From the NCBI GenBank assembly GCA_021841865.1, contig JAKCDM010000023.1, positions 1-35,209 on the forward strand: a DNA stretch of 35,209 bases, in the 5' to 3' direction. The stretch's first letter is position 1. Every line of letters starts with the position of its first letter. Made by a program: the position numbers and the translations under genes. Source of the stretch: Pseudomonadota bacterium (GTDB taxonomy: Bacteria; Pseudomonadota; Gammaproteobacteria; Burkholderiales; Burkholderiaceae_C). The notes beneath the pieces are model-generated. The model was not told where the DNA came from. It did no database searches and saw only the letters and a list, made by a program, of their open reading frames with translations. Shown here piece by piece: positions 1 through 8,755 of the stretch.

Positions 1-406
1 CAATGCGCCCCCAGCCGCGGTCGACCATGCCGTCGATGACCTGCTTGGTGACGTTGAACATCGAGTACAGGTTGGTCTTGATCACCCGGTCCCAGTCGTC
101 GTAGGCCATCTTGCGGAACACCGAGTCACGAGTGATGCCGGCGTTGTTGACCAGGATGTCCACCTTGCCATGCTCGGCGAACACCTGCTGGAACGCGGCG
201 CAGGTCGACTCCCATTCGGCCACGTTGCCCTCCGACGCATACACGTCGTAGCCCTGGGCGCGCATCTCGCGCAGCCAGGCGTCCTTGCGCGGCGAGTTCG
301 GCCCGCAGCCGGCGATCACCTTGTGCCCGGCCTCGCACAGCTTGCGGCAGATCACCGTGCCGATTCCCCCCATGCCACCGGTGACATATGCAACCTTCTT
401 GTCCAT
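1..406 (-). CDS. phaB: acetoacetyl-CoA reductase PhaB (partial, runs off left edge)
   Basis: This NADPH-dependent short-chain dehydrogenase would reduce acetoacetyl-CoA to (R)-3-hydroxybutyryl-CoA, the monomer for polyhydroxybutyrate. Only the first 135 residues lie in the window. The protein starts MDKKVAYVTGGMGGIGTVIC, the Rossmann-fold glycine-rich TGGMGGIG nucleotide loop, and continues with ILVNNAGITRDSVFRKM, the NNAGIT motif of the family. The ATG is preceded by an AGGAAA ribosome-binding site about seven bases upstream, so the start is secure. It follows phaA by 45 bases on the same strand, giving the order phaC-phaA-phaB of many Burkholderiales. Assignment as PhaB rather than a FabG paralogue rests on the motif style and the operon. 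The catalytic Ser-Tyr-Lys residues lie outside the window. Confidence 0.94.
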   Translation of the reverse strand, partial: MDKKVAYVTGGMGGIGTVICRKLCEAGHKVIAGCGPNSPRKDAWLREMRAQGYDVYASEGNVAEWESTCAAFQQVFAEHGKVDILVNNAGITRDSVFRKMAYDDWDRVIKTNLYSMFNVTKQVIDGMVDRGWGRI

Positions 407-451
407 GACTGTTTTCCTTTCGACGTTTACGGGTATTGCCTTCGACCCGGC

Positions 452-1633
452 TCAGCGCTCCACCGCCAGCGCCACGCCCATGCCACCACCGATGCACAAC
501 GATGCCAGGCCCTTGTGGGCGTCGCGCTTTTGCATTTCGTGCAGCAGCGTGACCAGGATGCGGCAACCGCTGGCGCCGATCGGGTGACCGATGGCGATCG
601 CGCCCCCGTTGACGTTGACCCGCGAGGTGTCCCAGCCCATCTGCTGGTTGACCGCGATGGCCTGCGCGGCGAAGGCCTCGTTGATTTCCATCAGGTCCAG
701 GTCCTGCGGCTTCCAGCCGGCTCGCGACAGGCATCGGGTGGATGCCGGAACCGGGCCCATGCCCATGTACGCCGGATCCAGGCCGGCGTTGGAGTAGGCG
801 CGGATGCTGGCCAGCGGGCGCAGGCCCAGCGCCGCGGCACGGCTGGCGCGCATCACGACCACCGCGGCGGCGCCGTCGTTGATTCCCGAGGCATTGCCGG
901 CGGTCACCGTTCCGGACTTGTCGAAAGCCGGGCGCAGCCCGGCCAGCGACTCGGCCGTGGCCCCGGCGCGCACGAATTCATCGGTCGTGAACGCCACCGG
1001 ATCACCCTTGCGCTGCGGCAGCATCACCGGAACGATCTCGTCGGCGAAGCGCCCGGACTTCTGCGCCGCCTCGGCCTTGTTCTGGCTGGCCGCGGCGAAG
1101 GCGTCCTGCATTTCGCGGGTGATTCCGTGCTTCTTGGCCACGTTCTCCGCCGTGATGCCCATGTGGTAGTGGTTGAAGGCATCCCACAGTCCGTCGTGCA
1201 CCATGGTGTCGACCATGCTCCAGTTGCCCATGCGCATGCCGTCGCGCGAGCCCGGCAGCACATGCGGAGCAGCGCTCATGTTCTCCTGTCCGCCGGCCAC
1301 GACGATCTCGGCGTCGCCGTCGCGCACGGCCTGCGCCGCCAGCATCACCGCCTTCAGCCCCGAACCGCAGACCTTGTTGATGGTCATCGCCGGCACGCTG
1401 TCGGGCAGCCCGGCCTTGATCGAGGCCTGGCGCGCCGGGTTCTGGCCGCAGCCCGCCTGCAGCACCTGGCCGAGGATCACCTCGGAGACATGCCCCGGCT
1501 CGATGCCGGCGCGCGCCACCGCCTCGCGCACGACCAGCGCACCCAGGTCGACCGCCGCGCTACGCGCCAGCGAGCCGCCGAACTTGCCGACCGCGGTGCG
1601 GACGGCGGAAACGATCACGATATCTTCACTCAT
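452..1633 (-). CDS. phaA: acetyl-CoA acetyltransferase (beta-ketothiolase) PhaA
   Basis: A 393-residue thiolase, the usual length for the family, condensing two acetyl-CoA into acetoacetyl-CoA, the first step of polyhydroxybutyrate synthesis. The nucleophilic cysteine is C89 in [11 protein letters not shown]. The C-terminal pair is H350 in GHPIGASG and C380 in CIGGGMG, so the active site is complete. I chose the ATG at 1633 ([20 protein letters not shown]), because thiolases begin at this point and a GAGG Shine-Dalgarno sequence lies about eight bases upstream. A further upstream in-frame start would add nine non-conserved residues. It sits between phaC (78-base gap) and phaB (45-base gap), all on the minus strand and probably one transcript. 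A catabolic thiolase would look similar, but the pha context favours PhaA. Confidence 0.96.
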   Translation of the reverse strand: MSEDIVIVSAVRTAVGKFGGSLARSAAVDLGALVVREAVARAGIEPGHVSEVILGQVLQAGCGQNPARQASIKAGLPDSVPAMTINKVCGSGLKAVMLAAQAVRDGDAEIVVAGGQENMSAAPHVLPGSRDGMRMGNWSMVDTMVHDGLWDAFNHYHMGITAENVAKKHGITREMQDAFAAASQNKAEAAQKSGRFADEIVPVMLPQRKGDPVAFTTDEFVRAGATAESLAGLRPAFDKSGTVTAGNASGINDGAAAVVVMRASRAAALGLRPLASIRAYSNAGLDPAYMGMGPVPASTRCLSRAGWKPQDLDLMEINEAFAAQAIAVNQQMGWDTSRVNVNGGAIAIGHPIGASGCRILVTLLHEMQKRDAHKGLASLCIGGGMGVALAVER

Positions 1634-1711
1634 CTCGGATTGCCTCAAGAAGAAAACCACAATGCCTTCGGCCCCGCAGGGTCTGCGCGAATGCGAACCG
1701 TCCTGCCCGAC

Positions 1712-3505
1712 TCAGGCACGGACCCGGACATAACGCCCGGGGGCCGGCTCGATGACCTCATGTCCTGCGCCGCCGTACGCACGCGGCGCGTCCTGCAACT
1801 CCCCGGCCTGCGCGGCCAGCCATGCCGCCCAGTCGGGCCACCAGCTTCCCGCACGCTCGACAGCCTGCCCCAGCCACTGCTGCGCATCGGCTGGCAGCGA
1901 CGATGCCCGTGCCGCCTTCGAACCCCGGCCCCGCCCGGGTTCGGCGGGAAGCCAGTGGCTGCGCTTGCCGGCGGCCGGCGGGTTGATGACTCCGGCGATA
2001 TGTCCCGACGCTCCCAGCACGAAGCGGGTCTGTCCCCCGAGAGCGCGCGCCGAAGCGTACGCCGTGGCCCAGGGCACGATGTGATCCTCGCGCGACGCGT
2101 ACACATACGCGGGCAGGTCCATGCGCGACAGGTCCAGTTCGGTGCCGCACACACGCAGCGCACCCGGCTGGGACAGCTTGTTCTCCAGATAGGTGTTGCG
2201 CAGGTACCAGGCGAGGAACGGCCCGGGCAGGTTCGTGCTGTCGGCGTTCCAGTACAGCAGGTCGAAGGGCGGCGGGGTTTCGCCCTTCAGGTAATTGCCG
2301 ACCACGTAGTTCCAGGTCAGGTCGTTGGGGCGCAGGCTCGAGAATGCCGCCGCCAGTTCGGCCCCGGCGAGCAGTCCGCCGCGTCCGATGGTGGCCTCGC
2401 GCATCGCGACCTGGGCCTCGTCGACGAACACGTCGAGCACGCCGGTGTCCGAGAAATCCAGCAGCGTGGTCAGGAAGGTGGCGCTGTGCACCGGGCGCTG
2501 TCCGCGCGCGCGCAGGATCGCCAGCGCCGTGCCCAGCAAGGTACCTCCGATGCAGAAACCCAGCGCGTTGATACCCGATTCGTCAGGCGCCGGCGCAGAC
2601 GCGCGCGCCCGCTTGCGCGCACCGGCTGCCGGCGCGGCCCGCGCGGCGGCAGCGATCTCCCCCGCGACGCGAATCGCCTCCAGCACCCCATGCTCGACGT
2701 AGTCGTCCCAGGTCCAGTCGCCGCACGAAGCGTCGGGGTTGCGCCAGGACACCAGCAACACGCGATGCCCCTGCTCGAGCGCGTAGCGCACCAGCGAGTT
2801 GCTGGGCTGCAGATCCAGGATGTAGTACTTGTTGATGCAAGGCGGAACGATCAGCAGCGGCCGCTGGTGCACGCGCGTCTTCAACGGTCGGTAGTCGATC
2901 AGCTGGAACCAGGCATTCTCGAACACCACTGCGCCTTCCGTGGTGGCGACGTTGCGCCCGATCTCGAACTGGCTTTCATCGGTCTGCGTGAGCTTGCCGC
3001 GCAGCATGTCTCCCAGCAGGTTGTCCATGCCCCTGCGCAGGCTCTCGCCGCCGCTGCGCACGGCCTCGCTCATCGCATCGGGGTTGAGGGCCCAGATATT
3101 GCTGGGAGCCGCCGCGTCGACCCATTGCTGCACCGCGAAGCGAATTCGCTGGTGGGTCTTCGGATCGGCCTGCACGGCATCGGCCAGTTCGAGCAGCGCT
3201 CGCGCGTTGAGCAGGTACAGCGCCGCCGTGTACGCCGAGAAACGGTTGCTGCGCCAGGCCTCCCCGGCAAATCGCCGGTCACGCAGTTGCGGCGCCTCCA
3301 CGCTGCCGCCCAGCAAGCCGACCCACAGCTGCGCATACTCCTGGCCGAAGCGCGCCTGGATCTCGGCCACGCGCGCCTGGTCGAGACGGAACAGCCCTGC
3401 TCCGGAGGCCTGCAGGCTGGTGGCGAAGGCTTGCTGCAAGCCCTCGGCCAACGCGGCGGTCGCCCGGGTCGGGTCGACGAAGCTGTGCGGGGAATCGGCG
3501 GACAT
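1712..3505 (-). CDS. phaC: class I poly(3-hydroxyalkanoate) synthase PhaC
   Basis: A 597-residue cytoplasmic polymerase that joins (R)-3-hydroxybutyryl-CoA units on the surface of PHB granules. It has an N-terminal region of about 200 residues followed by an alpha/beta-hydrolase core. The lipase-like box is GFCIGG at 316-321 with nucleophile C318. D474 (SREDHIVPW) and H502 (GASGHIAGV) complete the triad. Size and absence of a neighbouring phaE or phaR subunit indicate class I. An Ala/Arg/Pro-rich stretch at about 286-309 lies just before the lipase box, where the well-known Ralstonia enzyme, as I remember it, has a much shorter connection. This looks like a lineage-specific insertion. The start ATG has only a weak GGAA upstream. 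It is the first gene of phaC-phaA-phaB; pgeF ends 259 bases before it on the same strand. Confidence 0.97.
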   Translation of the reverse strand: MSADSPHSFVDPTRATAALAEGLQQAFATSLQASGAGLFRLDQARVAEIQARFGQEYAQLWVGLLGGSVEAPQLRDRRFAGEAWRSNRFSAYTAALYLLNARALLELADAVQADPKTHQRIRFAVQQWVDAAAPSNIWALNPDAMSEAVRSGGESLRRGMDNLLGDMLRGKLTQTDESQFEIGRNVATTEGAVVFENAWFQLIDYRPLKTRVHQRPLLIVPPCINKYYILDLQPSNSLVRYALEQGHRVLLVSWRNPDASCGDWTWDDYVEHGVLEAIRVAGEIAAAARAAPAAGARKRARASAPAPDESGINALGFCIGGTLLGTALAILRARGQRPVHSATFLTTLLDFSDTGVLDVFVDEAQVAMREATIGRGGLLAGAELAAAFSSLRPNDLTWNYVVGNYLKGETPPPFDLLYWNADSTNLPGPFLAWYLRNTYLENKLSQPGALRVCGTELDLSRMDLPAYVYASREDHIVPWATAYASARALGGQTRFVLGASGHIAGVINPPAAGKRSHWLPAEPGRGRGSKAARASSLPADAQQWLGQAVERAGSWWPDWAAWLAAQAGELQDAPRAYGGAGHEVIEPAPGRYVRVRA

Positions 3506-3764
3506 GACGTGAGGGTTCCAGGCGAACTCCCGGCCTGGCGCGAGTCACGCCGCTCGCCCGGTACAACGGGCGAATCGATCCGGGAAATTGTAAGGAAGCT
3601 GTCAACAAAATACGGACAACCCTGAATATCAAGACGTTGACGTCGCTGCTTGCAAGAAAATCGATGGTATTAGCAGCGTTAACCACCATCAAACCATTCT
3701 TGAACAAAGCCCTCCGGGTGTCAACGCAAAGCCGAGCCCGGCCGGCGGCGCAGGAACTGCCGGT
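3506..3764 (-). promoter_or_regulatory. A+T-richer intergenic region upstream of phaC
   Basis: These 259 bases between the end of pgeF and phaC hold no credible gene. They are visibly richer in A+T than the surroundings at 3585-3715. On the minus strand there is a TACAAT (3592 down to 3587) that could be a -10 box for phaC, and a TTGACA (3605 down to 3600), but only seven bases separate them, so they cannot form one sigma70 promoter. I treat the region as the likely pha promoter without assigning exact elements. Confidence 0.4.
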
Positions 3765-4574
3765 TCAGTCCAGCCAGACCAGCGCGGCCTGGCGCCCGGT
3801 GACTCGATCGCGCCGGAAACTGTAATAAATCGAGGGGTTGGATACCGTGCAGATTCCCCCGCCCAGTATGCACCGGCGCAAAAGCCCGGCTCGCTGCAGG
3901 CGCATGCGAGCCAGTTCGAACAGGTCGGCCATCCATTTGCCGTGCCTCGGGCCGGGCACGAAGGCCGAAGCGGCGCGCGCGTCGACTCCGACGAAGGCCT
4001 CGCGCACCTCGTCGCCGACCTCGAAGTGCGCGGGACCGATCGCCGGGCCGAGCCAGGCCTGCAACTGGGCGGCGTCGCAGCCGGCGCGGCGGGCCAGCGC
4101 CGCCGCCGCATGCTCGAGCACGCCACCCGACAAGCCGCGCCAGCCGGCATGCGCGGCGGCCACGCCACGCGCATCGGGAGCGGCCAGCAGAACCGGAAGA
4201 CAGTCGGCCACCAGCACGCACGCGGCGAGCCCGCGGCGCGTGAGCAAGGCGGCGTCGGCACGCGGCACGCTGCCGCCAGGCCATGCGTCCAGATCGGCCA
4301 CGTCACTGCCATGGACCTGCTCCAGCCATACGGGCTCGGCGCCCGCCAGCCGCGCCGCCAGCAGTTCGCGGTTGCGGCTCACCGCCACGGGGTCGTCGCC
4401 GACATGCGCGCCCAGGTTCATGCCACCGCTGCCATCCGCCGCCGCGTAGGCTCCCGCGCTGCAGCCTCCGACGCGCGTGGTCAGCAGCCCGCGCACGCGC
4501 GGGTTGCCGGGCCACTGCAGCACGCTCCACGACGCCGGCATGGCCGCCGCGCCGGCGTCGCCCGCGCCGCTCAT
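3765..4574 (-). CDS. pgeF: laccase-domain purine nucleosidase/polyphenol oxidase PgeF (YfiH family)
   Basis: A 269-residue protein of the multicopper-oxidase-like DUF152/YfiH family. Members are described as peptidoglycan-editing factors and as purine nucleoside phosphorylases/deaminases. The zinc-site residues are present: H88 in EQVHGSDV, C125 in VADCLPVLL and H142 in AAHAGWRG. The C-terminal YYSFRRD motif is also typical. The ATG at 4574 overlaps the stop codon of rluD in an ATGA arrangement, indicating translational coupling. This start gives MSGAGDAG; a second Met twelve residues in is possible. The order rluD-pgeF-phaC is conserved in Burkholderiales. The family is secure, the physiological substrate is not. 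Confidence 0.93.
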   Translation of the reverse strand: MSGAGDAGAAAMPASWSVLQWPGNPRVRGLLTTRVGGCSAGAYAAADGSGGMNLGAHVGDDPVAVSRNRELLAARLAGAEPVWLEQVHGSDVADLDAWPGGSVPRADAALLTRRGLAACVLVADCLPVLLAAPDARGVAAAHAGWRGLSGGVLEHAAAALARRAGCDAAQLQAWLGPAIGPAHFEVGDEVREAFVGVDARAASAFVPGPRHGKWMADLFELARMRLQRAGLLRRCILGGGICTVSNPSIYYSFRRDRVTGRQAALVWLD

Positions 4575-5647
4575 GGCAACCCCGGCCGCGCATCGGGCAG
4601 CGCGGTCCAGTCTTCGCAGTCCAGGACCCGCGGATCGCCGCCGAGCTGGCTCCATTGCGCGGCGATGTCTGCGGCCACAGCGCTGCGCCATTGCATCCAC
4701 TGGCCACTGCGCGGATGCCGCAGGCGCAGCAGCACCGCGTGCAGCGCCTGGCGCTGCAGGCCGAGCGCAGGCGCGCCACGCCGGCCGTACAGCGCATCTC
4801 CGAGCAGCGGCAGGCCCAGATGCTGGGCATGCACGCGAATCTGGTGGGTGCGTCCGCTTTCCAGCACGCAGCGCAGCGCGCTGACCGTGCCGAGCCCGCC
4901 CCGGCAGCTGCCCAGGCTCTCGAAGCGCGTGCGCGCCGGCTTTCCGGACGCAACCACCGCCATGCGCAGGCGATCCCGCGGATGCCGGCCGATGGGGGCG
5001 TCGACCCAGGTCGCGCGAGGCAGCTCCCCCCACACGAGCGCGAGGTACTGGCGGCTGATGCTGCGCGCCTGCAGCTGACGCACCAGATCGGTCTGCGCCT
5101 GCAGGCTGCGCGCGACGACCATCAGGCCGCTGGTGTCCTTGTCGAGGCGGTGCACGATGCCGGCGCGCGCAAGTGCCGACGCATCGGGAAAGCGTGCCAG
5201 GAGTCCGTTGAGCAGCGTGCCGCTCCAGTTGCCGGCGGCCGGGTGCACGACCAGTCCGGCCGGCTTGTCGATGACCACCAGGTCCGCGTCCTCCCACACC
5301 ACGCTCAGCGGCACGGGCTCGGGCGCGAAGGCCGCCGCCTCCGGGTCGACGGGCACCTGCAGCGCCACCTCGGCACCGGCGCGCGCCTTGCTGCGGGGCG
5401 CGGCGACCGCGGCGCCCATGCGCACCAGGCCGGCCTCGCACCACGCACGCAGGCGGCTGCGCGAGAATTGCCCGAACAACTGCGCCAGCACCTTGTCGAG
5501 ACGCTCGCCCGCCAGGGACACCGGAATTCGCGCCGTCAGCACGGCCGGCTCGGCGCCCTGCGACTCGACGGCCGCGTCATCGTCGGCCTGGCTCCAATCC
5601 TGTGCGGACACGGCGCCGGGCGACTGACTGGGATCGCACGCTTGCAT
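4571..5647 (-). CDS. rluD: 23S rRNA pseudouridine synthase RluD
   Basis: A 358-residue RluA-family pseudouridine synthase. RluD modifies uridines in helix 69 of 23S rRNA. The N-terminal S4 RNA-binding domain covers about residues 46-105 (GERLDKVLAQLFGQFSRSRL). The catalytic motif HRLDKDTSGLMVVA starts at H166, with D169 as the catalytic aspartate. The RTHQIRVH motif near the C terminus is also typical. The chosen ATG has no obvious Shine-Dalgarno sequence. About 33 residues before the S4 domain are acidic and poorly conserved, so the true start could be slightly inside. It is divergent from bamD, a common arrangement in this order. RluC-type specificity cannot be excluded from sequence, but the synteny supports RluD. 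Confidence 0.93.
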   Translation of the reverse strand: MQACDPSQSPGAVSAQDWSQADDDAAVESQGAEPAVLTARIPVSLAGERLDKVLAQLFGQFSRSRLRAWCEAGLVRMGAAVAAPRSKARAGAEVALQVPVDPEAAAFAPEPVPLSVVWEDADLVVIDKPAGLVVHPAAGNWSGTLLNGLLARFPDASALARAGIVHRLDKDTSGLMVVARSLQAQTDLVRQLQARSISRQYLALVWGELPRATWVDAPIGRHPRDRLRMAVVASGKPARTRFESLGSCRGGLGTVSALRCVLESGRTHQIRVHAQHLGLPLLGDALYGRRGAPALGLQRQALHAVLLRLRHPRSGQWMQWRSAVAADIAAQWSQLGGDPRVLDCEDWTALPDARPGLP

Positions 5648-5731
5648 GACGCGAGCATAGTGCACCCCGCCCGGACTCCCGGCGCAAGGGGCCCGGCAGA
5701 CCCGACGCCCCGGAAGCCGCGAGGGGGTTCC

Positions 5732-5737
5732 TATAAT
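5732..5737 (+). promoter_or_regulatory. perfect sigma70 -10 box for bamD
   Basis: A perfect TATAAT lies 34 bases before the bamD GTG start. It implies transcription starting near 5744 and a leader of about 27 bases. I see no good -35 hexamer at the matching distance, so the promoter may depend on an activator or on the strong -10. The divergent rluD promoter must share the 5648-5731 space. Confidence 0.6.
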
Positions 5738-5770
5738 GAAAAGCTTGGCGCCACTACCACGAGTCTCGAC

Positions 5771-6601
5771 GTGAATCGCACTTTCCCCCCGTCCGGCGCG
5801 CGCGGCGCGCGCTGGCTGCTGCGCCTGCTTGTCCTGTCGAGCGTGCTGGGTCTGGGCGCCTGCGCATCCAGCGGCAGCACCGACATCACCGCCGGCTGGT
5901 CGGCGGCCAAGCTCTACAGCGAGGCGCGCGACGAGATGAACAACGGCGCCTACGACACGGCGACCAAGTACTACGAGAAGCTCGAGAGCCGCTATCCCTA
6001 CGGCGTGCTGGCGCAGCAGGCGCTGATCGAGGTGGCCTACGGCTACTACAAGCAGGGGGACCGCGCGCAGGCGCTGGCCGCCTGCGACCGCTTCCTGCAC
6101 ATCTACCCGAACAACCCCGCGGTGGATTACGTGCTGTATCTGAAGGGGCTGATCAACTTCTACGACAACCAGACGCTGTTCTCCGAACTCGCCGACCAGG
6201 CGCAGTACGAGCGGGACCAGCGCGGTGCGAAGGAATCCTTCGAGGCGTTCAAGCAGCTGGTCACGCGTTTTCCCCACAGCAAGTACGCCCCGGATGCGCG
6301 CGAGCGCATGCGCTTCATCGTCAACTCGCTCGGCCAGTACGACGCGCACGTCGCGTTGTTCTACTTCGACCGCGGTGCCTACGTGGCGGCGGCGGACCGC
6401 GCGCAGGAAACCCTGCGCGACTACCCGGACACGCCGTCGACCCAGCTCGCGCTGGGTGTGCTGATGAACAGCTACGACCGCCTCGGTCTGACCCAGCTGC
6501 GCGACGACACGCAGCGCGTGCTGCGCCTGAACTACCCGAACAGCCCCTACCTGACCGGCCCGCTGCCGCAGCGTCGCACGCGCTGGTGGAGCCTGTGGTG
6601 A
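5771..6601 (+). CDS. bamD: outer membrane protein assembly factor BamD (lipoprotein)
   Basis: A 276-residue lipoprotein of the BAM complex, which inserts beta-barrel proteins in the outer membrane. A basic N terminus and a hydrophobic stretch end in the lipobox GLGAC with lipidated C31. The mature part is made of TPR repeats, including SEARDEMNNGAYDTATKYYE, LAACDRFLHIYPNNPAVDYV and FKQLVTRFPHSKYAPDARER, all characteristic of BamD/ComL. The start is GTG at 5771. An upstream ATG at 5736 is out of frame and overlaps the -10 box. The gene diverges from rluD and converges on the helicase gene, whose stop is 22 bases away. A short GCCTG/CAGGC inverted repeat in that gap is too weak to call a terminator. 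Confidence 0.96.
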   Translation: MNRTFPPSGARGARWLLRLLVLSSVLGLGACASSGSTDITAGWSAAKLYSEARDEMNNGAYDTATKYYEKLESRYPYGVLAQQALIEVAYGYYKQGDRAQALAACDRFLHIYPNNPAVDYVLYLKGLINFYDNQTLFSELADQAQYERDQRGAKESFEAFKQLVTRFPHSKYAPDARERMRFIVNSLGQYDAHVALFYFDRGAYVAAADRAQETLRDYPDTPSTQLALGVLMNSYDRLGLTQLRDDTQRVLRLNYPNSPYLTGPLPQRRTRWWSLW

Positions 6602-6623
6602 GCGCCTGACCTTCACAGGCTGT

Positions 6624-8684
6624 TCAGGGCCGGTCCACGTTGCCGCGCGCACGCAGGAATTCGACCGCCGGCTCGATCGACTCGACACGCGTGAACCCGG
6701 GCAGCGAGGCCAGCAGCCTGCGCCCCCATCCGGTGGCGACCAGGCGTTGGTCGCACACCGCGAGCACGCCCCAGTCGTGCTCGCCGCGCACCAGGCGACC
6801 CGCGCCCTGTTGCAGCGCCAGCGCTGCCTGAGGCAGCGAATAGTCCATGAAGCCGCTGCGGCCGGCGGCCTCCAGGCGTGCCAGGCGCGCAGCGACCATC
6901 GGGTCGTCGGGCGGCGCGAACGGCAGCTTGTCGATTACCACCAGGGTCAGCTGCTCTCCGGGGAAGTCCACTCCCTCCCAGAAACTGTGGCTGCCCACCA
7001 GCACGGCGCGGGCATCGGCGGCGAAGCGCCGCAACAGCACGCTCTTGGGTTCGCTGGCCTGCTCCAGCACCGTGCGATCGGCCGGCAGCAGCTCGCGCAG
7101 GCGCGCGGCGATGCGCGCCATCGCGCGCAACGTCGTGGTGAGCACGAAACTTCCGCCCGGATTGACCGCGATCAGCCGCGCCGCGAGTTCGGCCACGCGC
7201 GTTGCGTGATCCGCGTCCGCCGGGTGGAAGCCGCGGCGCGGCACCAGCAGCCGGGTCTGCGTGGCGTAGTCGAAGGGACTCGATACGCGCAGTTCGCGCA
7301 AGCGGCTTCGCTCGCCGCCGGCAGGCGGCTGCAGCGCAGGGCTTTGCTCACCCAGGCCCAGGCGCGCCCGCGCGTAGCGAAAGCTGCCGTCGACGGTCAA
7401 GGTCGCCGACACCAGTACCCAGGCCTGCTCGCGCTCGGCCAGCAGCGCGGAGAACGCCGGCCCGATGCCCAGCGGCGTCGCCAGCAGGCGCATGTGGTGC
7501 GTACCCACTTCCAGCCAGCGCACGCTGTCGGCCGGCCCCGCGGCGTCGGCAGCGTCGTCAGGGCCGAGCTGCCAGGTCGCCAGCAGGCGCTGCTGTTCGC
7601 GGCAGCGCTCGGCCAGGCGACTGAACTCCGGCGCGGCGTCCTCGACCTGCGCCAGCGCGGCCAGCAGCGCATCGAGGCGCTCGCTCCACGCGCGCAGCGC
7701 GTCGCGCCAGCCGGCCAGCGCCTGCGCCTGCGCCCAGTCCAGCCGCTGGGCCCCCGGACCGGCGCACAGGCGCGCATCGCGCGCGGCCTTGACCAGCGCG
7801 GCACCGAGCAGCGGCCAGTCGGCCATGCCGCGTGCGTGCTGCAAGCCGCAGGCCTGCGCATCGCGCGCCAGCTCCTGCGCCTGCGCCGTGCCCACGGCAC
7901 TGCCCAGGAACTGCGCCCCGGTGTCGGCCAGCTGGTGTGCCTCGTCGAGCACCACGGTCGTGGCTGCCGGCAGCAGCTCGGCCACGCCGTCGCCGCGCAG
8001 CGCCAGATCGGCGAAGAACAGATGGTGGTTGACCACCACGACATCAGCGGCCAGCGCCTCGCGTCGGGCCTTCATGACAAAACACTTGCGAAAATCCGGG
8101 CACTCCGAGCCCAGGCAGTTGTCACGCGTGGATGTCACGAGCGGCAGCACTGCCGAGTTCTCGTCCAGCCCGGCCAGTCCCGACAGGTCGCCGTCGTTCG
8201 AACCGGCGGCGAATCGCAGCACCTCGCGCAACTGCTGCACGGCGCGCCGGCTGTCGAGCAGGCCGTCGTGCTGGGCGCGCCCCAGCCGGTACAGGCACAC
8301 GTAATTGGCGCGCCCCTTGAGCACGGTGCTGCGCACCTGCAGGCCCAGCGCCTGGCAGGCCAGCGGCAGGTCCTTGCGCGACAGCTGGTCCTGCAAGGCC
8401 CGCGTGGCCGTGGACACCACCACGCGCTCGCCGTGCAGCAGCGCCGGGACCAGGTAGGCGAGGGTCTTGCCGGTGCCGGTGCCGGCCTCGGCGAGCAGGA
8501 TCGAGCGCTGCTCGATGGCCTGGCGCACCGCGTCGGCCAGCGCCTGCTGGCCCGCGCGCGCGCGCCAGCCCGGCAGGGCCGCGGCCAGCAGGCCGGCGCC
8601 ACCCCAGACGGGATCGTCGTCGGCAGGCTCGGCGACAGGCTCGTCGTGCCTACAATGCAGCAGGTCTTGCTCGGGCGGATTCAA
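6624..8684 (-). CDS. Fe-S ATP-dependent DNA helicase, DinG/YoaA (XPD-like) family
   Basis: A superfamily 2 helicase of 686 residues, expected to unwind DNA 5' to 3' in repair or at R-loops and replication blocks. Walker A is AGTGTGKT at 67-74. The four cysteines of the Fe-S domain are C130 (NYVCLYR), C190, C195 and C201 (NCLGSECPDFRKC). The Walker B DEAH box is at 247-250 (VVLDEAHQL). Late motifs GSHSFWEGVDFPGE and QGAGRLVRGEHDWG complete the helicase. The only plausible start is TTG at 8684; no ATG or GTG precedes Walker A at a sensible distance, and the Shine-Dalgarno signal is weak. It diverges from the PP2C gene, with overlapping promoters. The short form without an exonuclease domain resembles YoaA more than classical DinG. 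Confidence 0.93.
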   Translation of the reverse strand: MNPPEQDLLHCRHDEPVAEPADDDPVWGGAGLLAAALPGWRARAGQQALADAVRQAIEQRSILLAEAGTGTGKTLAYLVPALLHGERVVVSTATRALQDQLSRKDLPLACQALGLQVRSTVLKGRANYVCLYRLGRAQHDGLLDSRRAVQQLREVLRFAAGSNDGDLSGLAGLDENSAVLPLVTSTRDNCLGSECPDFRKCFVMKARREALAADVVVVNHHLFFADLALRGDGVAELLPAATTVVLDEAHQLADTGAQFLGSAVGTAQAQELARDAQACGLQHARGMADWPLLGAALVKAARDARLCAGPGAQRLDWAQAQALAGWRDALRAWSERLDALLAALAQVEDAAPEFSRLAERCREQQRLLATWQLGPDDAADAAGPADSVRWLEVGTHHMRLLATPLGIGPAFSALLAEREQAWVLVSATLTVDGSFRYARARLGLGEQSPALQPPAGGERSRLRELRVSSPFDYATQTRLLVPRRGFHPADADHATRVAELAARLIAVNPGGSFVLTTTLRAMARIAARLRELLPADRTVLEQASEPKSVLLRRFAADARAVLVGSHSFWEGVDFPGEQLTLVVIDKLPFAPPDDPMVAARLARLEAAGRSGFMDYSLPQAALALQQGAGRLVRGEHDWGVLAVCDQRLVATGWGRRLLASLPGFTRVESIEPAVEFLRARGNVDRP

Positions 8685-8739
8685 ACGGGCTCGTGCGGCT
8701 CGCGGGCCGGCGTCGGAAGATGCGACCTTGCATTGTAGG
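8649..8739. promoter_or_regulatory. inverted 11-base repeat holding two face-to-face -10 boxes
   Basis: CCTACAATGCA at 8649-8659 is repeated as its exact reverse complement TGCATTGTAGG at 8729-8739. Each arm contains TACAAT, a 5/6 match to the sigma70 -10 box. On plus it is at 8651-8656, pointing at the phosphatase gene. On minus it runs from 8737 to 8732, pointing at the helicase gene. The two predicted transcripts would start near 8663 (plus) and 8725 (minus), run towards each other and overlap by about 60 bases. No strong -35 elements are visible. The plus-strand arm lies inside the helicase reading frame. An operator function is an alternative. Confidence 0.45.
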
Positions 8740-8755
8740 GACCCCTGATCGCTCC

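Noticed and set aside
3587-3605. TTGACA and TACAAT on minus as one phaC promoter
   Set aside because: The hexamers are only seven bases apart; a sigma70 promoter needs about 17.
170-3625. A 1151-codon open frame on plus across phaA and phaC
   Set aside because: It is antisense to two genes with complete active sites. Long antisense frames are expected in GC-rich DNA; the translation is Arg/His/Gln-rich with no domain or signal.
3637-3825. Small plus-strand gene of 62 codons in the phaC-pgeF gap
   Set aside because: No ribosome-binding site, overlap with the pgeF end, and no recognisable protein features.
6602-6623. GCCTG/CAGGC inverted repeat between bamD and the helicase gene as a bidirectional terminator
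   Set aside because: Five base pairs and no T-run on either side are too weak.
6747-8738. A 663-codon open frame on plus across the helicase gene
   Set aside because: Antisense to all helicase motifs; low-complexity Gln/Arg/His translation.
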